Positions 1 to 6,102 of a stretch of DNA of 10,472 nucleotides are shown here, piece by piece. Source of the stretch: Planctomicrobium sp. GTDB lineage: Bacteria > Planctomycetota > Planctomycetia > Planctomycetales > Planctomycetaceae. A program made the translations under genes and the position numbers. The stretch spans positions 1 to 10,472 of the forward strand of contig JABJMI010000841.1 of assembly GCA_018659505.1 (NCBI GenBank), in the 5' to 3' direction. Each line of letters opens with the position of its first letter. Positions within the stretch are counted from its first letter, which is position 1. The notes beneath the pieces are model-generated. The model was given only the letters and a program-made list of their open reading frames with translations, did no database searches and was not told where the DNA came from.

Positions 1-318
1 CGGGCACTCGTCCAAGATGCTGATTTGTACCTGATGGATGAACCGTTTGCTGCCGTTGATGCCTCGACTGAGCGAGCAATTGTTGACATATTAAGAAACA
101 TGAAATCTCGCGAGAAAACATCAATTGTGATTCATCATGATTTACAAACGGTTCCTGAGTATTTCGATTATGTCATCCTTTTGAACATGCGAGTTGTTGC
201 ACATGGACCGGTCGAAGATGTCTTCAATTCAGAGAATCTACAGAAAACTTACGGTGGTCGACTAACACTTCTTGAAGAAGTTTCTGAAGCAATGCGTCGA
301 CGGGAGCGTTCGTTATGA
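1..318 (+). CDS. Metal ABC transporter ATP-binding protein (C-terminal part)
   Basis: This is the ATP-hydrolysing subunit of a Mn/Zn/Fe-type ABC importer. Only the last 105 residues are in the window, out of about 250 usual for the family, so the Walker A and LSGGQ motifs lie upstream. The visible part begins with RALVQ, which normally follows the signature motif. It then shows a Walker B strand LYLMDEP (visible residues 9-15, catalytic Glu14), a D-loop around AAVDAST, and the switch histidine in IVIHHDL (His46). The C-terminal segment YGGRLTLLEEV resembles the tail of MntB/ZnuC/YtgB-type ATPases. The stop codon overlaps the start of the first permease gene (ATGA, 315-318), implying a translationally coupled operon. 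A substrate-binding protein gene would be expected upstream, outside the window. The metal cannot be told from this fragment. Confidence 0.93.
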   Translation, partial: RALVQDADLYLMDEPFAAVDASTERAIVDILRNMKSREKTSIVIHHDLQTVPEYFDYVILLNMRVVAHGPVEDVFNSENLQKTYGGRLTLLEEVSEAMRRRERSL

Positions 319-1772
319 CGCGCTTCGTGTGCCTGTTGTTACTTGCGACATCATTCGTTCTTCTATGTGCTCCTGCGATTGCATTCGCTGAAACAATTCA
401 TGCAGCGAGAGAAATTGATTCCCAACAATCGCTGACTGACCGAAGTTTTTCTTTTCCCGAATGGAAGCACTGGTCGCGTGTTCTTTTCCTCAAAGACTAC
501 AACACTCGCATCGTTGTTCTGGGGACAACATTACTAGGTTGCGCAGCGGGGATGGTGGGCAGCTTCACTCTGTTACGCAAACGCGCCCTCATGGGAGATG
601 CTCTCAGCCACGCAACCTTACCCGGCATTGCATTGGCTTTCATCATCGTGACTGCACAAGGTGGAAACGGGAAATCTCTCGGCGTGCTTTTGCTGGGTGC
701 AACTATCACAGGCTTGATCGGGATTGCACTCATCCTGATGATTCGCAACATGACGCGACTCAAAGAAGACACCGCATTGAGTGCCGTATTAAGTGTCTTC
801 TTCGGTGCGGGAGTCGCATTACTGGGTGTGATTCAGCAGATGAAAGAAGGGCACGCTGCCGGACTGGAGTCTTTCATTTATGGAAAGACTGCCTCAATGG
901 GAGCGGCAGATACACAACTAATCGCAGGAGCGGCAGCAACCTGTATTATCGCCTGTTTGCTACTCTTCAAAGAATTCAAACTACTCTGCTTTGATGACAA
1001 CTTCGCAGGCTCGTCCGGGTTTCCAGTCGTTTCACTCGACATGATCCTGATGGCTCTTGTCGTCATCGTCACGATAGTTGGTCTTCAGGCTGTCGGATTA
1101 ATTTTGATGATCGCCCTCTTGGTCATCCCCGCAGCGGCAGCGAGGTTCTGGACCGAGTCACTGTTGAAGATGTTTATCATCTCCGGTTCGCTGGGAGCAA
1201 TCAGTGGTTTTATCGGTGCCGAGATGAGTGCCATTTTCTCACGGCTTCCATCGGGGGCGATGATTGTCCTAGTCTGTACTTTGTTCTTCGTCATCAGCAT
1301 GATCTTGGGAACTTCCAGAGGTGTCCTTCAAAGGTATCTTAGAAGATGGCGGTTGAATCGATCCGTTGATCGGCAGCACTTACTGCGGGCGATCTATGAA
1401 ACTTTAGAAAGCCAGGAATTGAGTCGAGCCATTTCTTTCGACCAATTACTTCCCAAACGAAGTTGGTCGAGAATGCGACTCCTAAGTGAGATTCGACGTT
1501 CGCAGCGTGCGGAATTCATCGAATGTGTCGGAGATGAAATTCGCCTCACGGGCAGAGGTCGAGTGGAAGCCGCACGACTCACTCGACAACACCGTTTGTG
1601 GGAACTCTACCTGATTACACACGCAGAGATTGCTCCTGGACGAGTCGACCGAGATGCCGACGCGATTGAGCACGTACTGGAACCCGAAGTCGTTGCTGAA
1701 CTGGAAGTGCTTTTAGAAAGTCAGCATCCTACGATTCCCGAGAGTCCACACGAATTGAAGGAGGGAAAGTAA
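315..1772 (+). CDS. Metal ABC transporter permease fused to a C-terminal DtxR-like domain (YtgCR-like)
   Basis: This is an inner-membrane permease of the ABC-3 family (Mn/Zn/Fe import). The core, about residues 65-335, has some eight hydrophobic segments and the family hallmark LMGDALSHATLPG (92-104). Residues 1-25 look like a signal peptide or extra membrane helix, followed by about 40 polar residues. After a basic linker (about 336-350, RYLRRWRLNR) comes a domain not found in ordinary ABC-3 permeases (about 280-300 aa). Residues 355-365 (HLLRAIYETLE) resemble the first helix of DtxR. A basic helix lies at 381-395, a wing-like LTGRGR at 411-416, and the DtxR metal/dimer motifs HRLWE (426-430) and DAIEH (449-453) follow. 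His426, Glu430, Asp449, Glu452 and His453 keep the spacing of DtxR His79, Glu83, Cys102, Glu105 and His106. The DtxR His98 position is Asp445. The start overlaps the ATPase stop. In Chlamydia the equivalent fusion YtgCR releases an iron-responsive repressor; whether this protein does so is unknown. Confidence 0.93.
   Translation: MTRFVCLLLLATSFVLLCAPAIAFAETIHAAREIDSQQSLTDRSFSFPEWKHWSRVLFLKDYNTRIVVLGTTLLGCAAGMVGSFTLLRKRALMGDALSHATLPGIALAFIIVTAQGGNGKSLGVLLLGATITGLIGIALILMIRNMTRLKEDTALSAVLSVFFGAGVALLGVIQQMKEGHAAGLESFIYGKTASMGAADTQLIAGAAATCIIACLLLFKEFKLLCFDDNFAGSSGFPVVSLDMILMALVVIVTIVGLQAVGLILMIALLVIPAAAARFWTESLLKMFIISGSLGAISGFIGAEMSAIFSRLPSGAMIVLVCTLFFVISMILGTSRGVLQRYLRRWRLNRSVDRQHLLRAIYETLESQELSRAISFDQLLPKRSWSRMRLLSEIRRSQRAEFIECVGDEIRLTGRGRVEAARLTRQHRLWELYLITHAEIAPGRVDRDADAIEHVLEPEVVAELEVLLESQHPTIPESPHELKEGK
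1758..1765 (+). promoter_or_regulatory. Strong Shine-Dalgarno for the second permease gene
   Basis: AAGGAGGG lies inside the last codons of the first permease gene, 7 nt before the ATG at 1773. The upstream stop TAA (1770-1772) directly abuts this ATG, so translation of the two permeases is probably coupled and the start is well supported. Confidence 0.8.
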
Positions 1773-3101
1773 ATGTCTCTTCTATCAACCTGGGTTTGGG
1801 AATTAGATGGTTGGATTGTTTTAGCAGGATCATTGTGTGCAGTCGCAGCTGCCTTGCTGGGAAATTTCCTGATCCTCAGGCGTCTCAGTATGCTGGGGGA
1901 TGCGATTACTCACGCCATCCTTCCTGGATTGGCAGTTGCCTTTTTTATTAGCGAAAGCCGCAGTAGCCTGCCGATGTTCATAGGGGCTGTTATCGTCGGA
2001 ATCTTAACGGCATTATTCACGGAGTGGATTCGTAAGGTCGGCAAAGTTGATGAGGGGGCGTCCATGGGAGTCGTCTTCACTTCGCTGTTCGCACTCGGGC
2101 TCGTGATGATTGTTCAAGCCGCAGATCATGTCGACCTCGATGCAAGCTGTGTATTGTACGGAGCAATCGAATTAACACCACTTGATACCGTTGAACTAGG
2201 ATCTCTGGAAATTCCACGGGCTGTAATAGTTTTAGGTACGGTGACAGTGCTCAACCTACTCTTCGTGGTTCTCTTCTTTAAAGAATTGAAAATCACTTCC
2301 TTCGATCCATCGTTAGCAACATCATCGGGCTTCAATTCAAGCCTGATGCACTATCTGCTCATGACGCTTGTCGCGATCACAGCTGTGGCAAGTTTTGAAA
2401 GTGTCGGGAACATCTTAGTTGTCGCCATGTTTGTCGTTCCTCCCGCAGCGGCTTATATGCTGACAGATCGTCTAGGCGTCATGATCGCACTGAGTGTCGT
2501 TTTGGCAATTGTCTCCGCAGTTACAGGGCACATCGCTGCCCTGGAAGTTCCATCCTGGTTTGGTTTCCGCAGTACCACAACCGCAGGCATGATGGCGGTC
2601 TGTGCAGGCATTATTCTCTTCCTGGCAGCGACCTTCAGTCCTCGCCACGGAATCTTAATTAAGTTTGTGAGACGTCGTGTCTTGGCTTGGAGAATTCTGG
2701 CGGATGATGTCATTTCATTACTCTATCGTATTCAAGAACGAGATAAGACAACTCCTGCAACACCAACAGCGATGCGAGCAATTCTTCTAGCAGACTTTCC
2801 ATCTTTGCTGATTGTGCTTCGCTGGCTGCAATGGAGAGAACAGATTGAGCAAGCAGCCGGTGTCTACGCTTTAACAGATGCTGGAGAAGATGCCGCCGAG
2901 CAACTGGTTCGTTCACATCGTCTCTGGGAACAGTACCTCGCTGATCATGCACTCGTCGACACAGAACGTCTGCACGACAAAGCCGAAAGTTTCGAGCACT
3001 TCACCGACCGTCAACTGCGAGAACAACTCAACCAGGCAACAGACTCACCCGAGCTCGATCCGCACGGAACTCCGATTCCTGCCGAACGCGAGGGTGAGTA
3101 A
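1773..3101 (+). CDS. Second metal ABC transporter permease, also with a C-terminal DtxR/MntR-like domain
   Basis: This is a second ABC-3 permease, the counterpart of YtgD/ZnuB-type subunits, with the hallmark LGDAITHAILPG (41-52) and about eight membrane segments up to residue 288. It too continues past the membrane part. A basic linker (298-308) is followed by a DtxR/MntR-like module (about 310-442). By eye, Asp312 falls at the MntR Asp8 / DtxR Met10 position, and His382, Glu386, His401, Glu405, Glu408 and His409 have exactly the spacing of DtxR His79, Glu83, His98, Cys102, Glu105 and His106. Asp312 plus Glu405 is the MntR-type rather than the DtxR-type ligand choice. The end DPHGTPIP (429-436) matches the conserved end of the DtxR dimerisation domain. 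The candidate recognition helix (341-357) is mostly hydrophobic and less basic than in the first permease, so DNA binding is doubtful. Chlamydial YtgD lacks such a domain. Confidence 0.92.
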   Translation: MSLLSTWVWELDGWIVLAGSLCAVAAALLGNFLILRRLSMLGDAITHAILPGLAVAFFISESRSSLPMFIGAVIVGILTALFTEWIRKVGKVDEGASMGVVFTSLFALGLVMIVQAADHVDLDASCVLYGAIELTPLDTVELGSLEIPRAVIVLGTVTVLNLLFVVLFFKELKITSFDPSLATSSGFNSSLMHYLLMTLVAITAVASFESVGNILVVAMFVVPPAAAYMLTDRLGVMIALSVVLAIVSAVTGHIAALEVPSWFGFRSTTTAGMMAVCAGIILFLAATFSPRHGILIKFVRRRVLAWRILADDVISLLYRIQERDKTTPATPTAMRAILLADFPSLLIVLRWLQWREQIEQAAGVYALTDAGEDAAEQLVRSHRLWEQYLADHALVDTERLHDKAESFEHFTDRQLREQLNQATDSPELDPHGTPIPAEREGE

Positions 3102-3130
3102 TACAATCACATTTGTAAGAAAAATTACTG

Positions 3131-3143
3131 TGCCGGAGGCACT
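3131..3143. repeat. Short hairpin GTGCC-GGA-GGCAC
   Basis: A perfect 5-bp stem with loop GGA lies 30 bp after the second permease stop. On the + strand it is followed by TTTCTGT, so it could also act as a weak terminator of the metal-transport operon. It has the same design (5-bp stem, GGA/TCC loop) as the GTCGC hairpins further along in this intergenic region. Confidence 0.5.
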
Positions 3144-3155
3144 TTCTGTAAAAGC

Positions 3156-3175
3156 CTTGGGTTTCAACCCAAGGA
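3156..3175. repeat. Perfect 9-bp inverted repeat (CCTTGGGTT / AACCCAAGG)
   Basis: Two 9-nt arms (3156-3164 and 3167-3175) are separated by only TC. It is the strongest simple palindrome in the window. It belongs to the intergenic hairpin cluster and is not followed by a T-run, so it is more likely a repeat-family element than a terminator. Confidence 0.7.
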
Positions 3176-3188
3176 GTATGATCAAGCC

Positions 3189-3219
3189 CCACATCGCGTC
3201 GCGGAGCGACGATCTGTGG
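3189..3219. repeat. Extended stem-loop containing GTCGC-GGA-GCGAC
   Basis: The two 14-nt arms, 3189-3202 and 3206-3219, pair as 5 bp (CCACA/TGTGG), a 3x3 internal loop, and 6 bp (CGTCGC/GCGACG) around a GGA loop. This is one of three GTCGC/GCGAC hairpins in this gap. Confidence 0.65.
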
Positions 3220-3250
3220 AATAATCGACACAGAATCAATATGCTCAAAT

Positions 3251-3265
3251 TGTCGCTCTGCGACA
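3251..3265. repeat. Hairpin TGTCGC-TCT-GCGACA
   Basis: A perfect 6-bp stem with a TCT loop. It is a second copy of the GTCGC/GCGAC hairpin, differing from the copy at 3322-3334 by one loop base (TCT instead of TCC). Confidence 0.65.
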
Positions 3266-3278
3266 TCAACTTTAAAGG

Positions 3279-3334
3279 GGAGCGACTTGACCATGGGGTA
3301 AAACCATGGCTATTAAATAAAGTCGCTCCGCGAC
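3279..3334. repeat. Compound inverted repeat: 10-bp stem around a CCATGG hairpin, plus a terminal GTCGC-TCC-GCGAC hairpin
   Basis: GGAGCGACTT (3279-3288) is the exact reverse complement of AAGTCGCTCC (3320-3329). Between them lie two CCATGG copies (3291-3296 and 3304-3309) that can pair around a 7-nt loop. The right arm also belongs to a local hairpin, GTCGC (3322-3326) with GCGAC (3330-3334). The long stem and the local hairpin therefore exclude each other. The element ends 9 bp before the first possible start codon of the esterase gene. Confidence 0.65.
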
Positions 3335-3357
3335 AACTTATCATGAAAAGGCTCGCT

Positions 3358-4623
3358 ATGAGAAATCATCTCGTATTAATAGTCGCGTTATTGGCTACTC
3401 CTTGCAGTGCTCAAAATACGAGACAAGATATCTGGGACGTTGAGAAACTTTCCAAACCGCCACAGATGGAATGGCTCGATTCAAAGTCACAGATTCGCTC
3501 TCTCACGTTTACAGGTCCAGAACACCAAGGGAAGCCGACTGAAGTCTTTGCCTTTTACGCAACGCCGGGGACTCTCGCTGGTGATACTTCAATGGACAAA
3601 AACTTGCCTGCGGTAGTTTGCTTGCATGGAGGTGGCGGAACTGCTTTTGCGGAGTGGGTGAACATCTGGGCGAAGCGAGGCTATGCCGCCATCGCTCTCG
3701 ATTTCTCTGGCTCTAAAGTGTCGAATACGAAGTTCGACGAAAAGACAGGCGAACTCATTATCGAAAAGAATCACCGCAATATCAAAAGACCACGCTTGTC
3801 CGCAGGTGGTCCGAATCATGGCAATCAAGAAAAGTTCGGAAACGCTGGCGGAGACATCACAGATGATTGGCAGTACCACGCGGTCTCAAACATTCTCCTC
3901 GCACATTCATTGATTCGCTCCTTTCCTGAAATCGATGCCGAGCGAACTGCTGTTACCGGAATCAGTTGGGGCGGGTATCTGACCTGTCTTTCTGCATCAG
4001 TCGATACCCGCTTCAAAGCTGCCGTACCAGTCTATGGATGTGGATTTCTCTACGAAGGTGAATCGGTACAGAAACCGAGTATTGATCGACTCCCCGAAGA
4101 ACAACGCAAGCAGTGGATCGAAATGTACGATCCCTCAAGCCACTTGGTGAATTGCACGGTCCCGATCTTATTTGTCAACGGAACGAACGACATTCACTAT
4201 CCGCTCAATAGTTATATGAAAAGCTATCAAGCTGTTCCGGGGGAAAAGAACATGCGCATCGAAGTCAATATGCGGCATGGTCATTCACCGGGATGGGAAC
4301 CAAGTGAGATCGAAGCTTTCATCGCCAGTAAGATCAACGCGGGCAAACCGTTGGCAAAGATTGCGAAACCACAAGGCAGGGATGGAACGGCAGTCGCTAC
4401 TGTCGATACCGACGTTGCGTTGCAAAAAGCAGAATTTCACTGGACGACAGATACCGGGCTCCTCTCCAAAAGGAAATGGAACACAAAACCTGCCAAGCAC
4501 GATGGTAATTCAAATGTCACATTTGATGCAGTCTCAGAAGATGCCACCATCTGGTACTTCACTGCCATCGATCAGCGAGGCGAGATGACCTCTTCTGAAA
4601 TGGTTTTTGCTGATCAACAGTAA
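3358..4623 (+). CDS. Secreted alpha/beta-hydrolase, acetylxylan esterase / dienelactone hydrolase-like
   Basis: This is a probable exported serine esterase or peptidase-fold hydrolase, perhaps acting on acetylated polysaccharides; the substrate is unproven. Counting from 3358 (421 aa), residues 1-18 form a signal peptide, cleaved about CSA/QN. The oxyanion-type HGGGG is at 90-94, the nucleophile Ser203 sits in GISWGG, the likely acid Asp278 in NGTND, and the catalytic His is 307 or 309 in RHGHSPGW. From about residue 322 follows a small beta-rich, Ig-like tail ending in FTAIDQRGEMTSSE, often seen in planctomycete enzymes of this type. ATG 3358 is preferred because AAAAGG lies 7 nt upstream. 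ATG 3343 would add MKRLA and also give a workable signal peptide. The frame stays open upstream to 2878, but that stretch overlaps the second permease gene and the hairpin cluster and looks spurious. Confidence 0.88.
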   Translation: MRNHLVLIVALLATPCSAQNTRQDIWDVEKLSKPPQMEWLDSKSQIRSLTFTGPEHQGKPTEVFAFYATPGTLAGDTSMDKNLPAVVCLHGGGGTAFAEWVNIWAKRGYAAIALDFSGSKVSNTKFDEKTGELIIEKNHRNIKRPRLSAGGPNHGNQEKFGNAGGDITDDWQYHAVSNILLAHSLIRSFPEIDAERTAVTGISWGGYLTCLSASVDTRFKAAVPVYGCGFLYEGESVQKPSIDRLPEEQRKQWIEMYDPSSHLVNCTVPILFVNGTNDIHYPLNSYMKSYQAVPGEKNMRIEVNMRHGHSPGWEPSEIEAFIASKINAGKPLAKIAKPQGRDGTAVATVDTDVALQKAEFHWTTDTGLLSKRKWNTKPAKHDGNSNVTFDAVSEDATIWYFTAIDQRGEMTSSEMVFADQQ

Positions 4624-4683
4624 CAGTTTTTGAATTCTCGATAATGGTTGAAGTTCAGGGGATATCAAGCAGTCAGCGAACAG

Positions 4684-4699
4684 CGTAGGATGCCCTGCG
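4684..4699. repeat. Small imperfect hairpin in the esterase-methyltransferase gap
   Basis: CGTAGG (4684-4689) pairs with CCTGCG (4694-4699), with one G-T pair, around a 4-nt loop. No T-run follows, so it is a poor terminator. Nothing else, including a clear promoter, was recognised in the gap 4624-4728. Confidence 0.25.
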
Positions 4700-4728
4700 G
4701 AATCGACAATTAAACTCAGGTCAGCACC

Positions 4729-6021
4729 ATGCCTCCTCGTAATCCGCGTCATAAGAATAGCAAAACTAAGCGCAAGCCTTACCAAGGCAAAGCTCGTAAG
4801 GAATCTCGAATTCCGCTCGACCCCGCTTATCTTGTGCAGCGACCATTACTCTCAGGGAATTATGGTTCGCATCCAGTCGCCAAGCTTAAGTCGACAACAA
4901 AACACCCAACTGTTTTTCGCAAACGAATTGCATCGGTTGATTCCTCGGCGGCGCATGGGGATGTTGTTAAAGTCGTTGCAGACAATGGAGAAATTATTGG
5001 GTACGGAGTTTGGAATCCGCGTGCTGAAGCAACCATACGAATTTTGAGCTGGGGAGATACGCTTCCAGATGTGCATTGGTGGTCCAAGACTTTATCGAAT
5101 GCCGTTGAACTACGAAAAAACCAACTCAAGCTACCTCAATCAACTGAGGCGTACCGCGTTATCAACGCCGAAGGAGATGGACTTCCCGGTCTGGTCGTCG
5201 ATGTTTACAAAGATATTTTATCAGTACAGACCTATACCTTGGCAATGTATCAACGTGCGGAAGCAATCGCGAAAGAGCTGGCTAAGCTGATGGACGTCCC
5301 GCATTGGGTTGTTAGAACAGGACCAAAATCTTTCGATCAGGAAGGATTCGTCGCAGAGGGATTCGAATCAGGGAATGTTCCTTCGTCGATTCGGATCAAG
5401 GAAGGCAATGCTCTCTTCGAAATTCATCCATTCGAAGGACACAAGACTGGCTTCTTTTGTGACCAACGCGAAAACCGTTTGCAATTGGCGAAATTCTGCG
5501 GAGGCAAAGATGTTTTAGACCTATGTTGCTATTCAGGTGGCTTCGCTGTGAATGCCGGACTCGGTGGAGCGAAGCGAATTACGGCTGTCGATCTCGATGA
5601 AGAAGCGATTGAGATCGCAAAACGGAATGCCAATATCAACAAAGTGAAAGCAAAATTCCTGCATGTTGATGCCTTTATCTACATGCGGGAAATGCAGAAG
5701 AATAAAAAGAAGTTCGACGTCATCATCCTAGATCCCCCTAAACTGATTCGCAGTCGAGACGAAACACATGACGGGCAAAACAAGTACTTCGACCTGAATC
5801 AGTTAGCCGCCTCGATCATTAAGCCGGGCGGCTTGCTGCTAACTTGCAGTTGCTCTGGACTCTTGTCTATGAATGACTTCACGATGACAGTTCGCGCCGC
5901 GACAGCGGATGCGAATCCACGTTTGTTGTTTCGCTCTGGAGCAGGTGGAGACCATCCGGTGCAGATGAATTGCTTGGAATCAGAGTATCTAAAGTGCCTG
6001 TGGATGCAGATGCAGTCTTGA
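4729..6021 (+). CDS. rlmI: RlmI-like class I SAM-dependent 23S rRNA cytosine-5 methyltransferase
   Basis: This is a predicted cytoplasmic rRNA methyltransferase of the RlmI (YccW) family, which makes m5C1962 in E. coli 23S rRNA. The order is an Arg/Lys-rich tail (about 1-27), a PUA-like RNA-binding region (about 50-115), a middle region with NAEGDGLPGLVVD, and the Rossmann methyltransferase domain. Family motifs visible are GHKTGFFCDQREN (237-249), the SAM-binding VLDLCCYSGGF (262-272), the acidic end of strand 2 in AVDLDEEAIE, motif IV LDPPK (334-338), and the TCSCSG segment with Cys373 and Cys375, one of which is the probable catalytic nucleophile. At 430 aa it is about 30 residues longer than E. 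coli RlmI, mainly through the basic N-terminus. The Shine-Dalgarno is weak (AGG about 11 nt upstream). It is the last + strand gene and stands alone functionally, with housekeeping character. The exact target base is inferred from the family. Confidence 0.92.
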   Translation: MPPRNPRHKNSKTKRKPYQGKARKESRIPLDPAYLVQRPLLSGNYGSHPVAKLKSTTKHPTVFRKRIASVDSSAAHGDVVKVVADNGEIIGYGVWNPRAEATIRILSWGDTLPDVHWWSKTLSNAVELRKNQLKLPQSTEAYRVINAEGDGLPGLVVDVYKDILSVQTYTLAMYQRAEAIAKELAKLMDVPHWVVRTGPKSFDQEGFVAEGFESGNVPSSIRIKEGNALFEIHPFEGHKTGFFCDQRENRLQLAKFCGGKDVLDLCCYSGGFAVNAGLGGAKRITAVDLDEEAIEIAKRNANINKVKAKFLHVDAFIYMREMQKNKKKFDVIILDPPKLIRSRDETHDGQNKYFDLNQLAASIIKPGGLLLTCSCSGLLSMNDFTMTVRAATADANPRLLFRSGAGGDHPVQMNCLESEYLKCLWMQMQS

Positions 6022-6038
6022 GGTAAGACCTTGACACG

Positions 6039-6075
6039 AAAAAAGCGTAGCAGCCACAAGTGACTTCTACGCTTT
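6039..6075 (-). terminator. Rho-independent terminator between convergent genes
   Basis: AAAGCGTAG (6042-6050) pairs perfectly over 9 bp with CTACGCTTT (6067-6075). The loop holds a possible 3-bp inner stem. Read on the - strand the stem is followed by a T-run (complement of the A-run 6039-6044), fitting termination of the gene ending at 6103. It may also stop the methyltransferase transcript from the other side, although the + strand tail (TTTCGG) is weak. Confidence 0.75.
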
Positions 6076-6102
6076 CGGTTGCAGATGAATCGCTCGTGAG
6101 AA

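Noticed and set aside
461..994. 177-codon open frame on the + strand inside the first permease gene
   Set aside because: It lies in another frame of a well-supported ABC-3 permease, and its translation is rich in Arg, His and Cys without any motif.
3131..3334. CRISPR-like array
   Set aside because: The repeats are short hairpins of different sequence and spacing, without a constant direct repeat, unique spacers or cas genes.
2878..3357. Upstream extension of the esterase reading frame to an ATG at 2878
   Set aside because: It would overlap the second permease by over 200 bp and run through the hairpin cluster; its product has no recognisable character, whereas a signal peptide begins right at 3343/3358.
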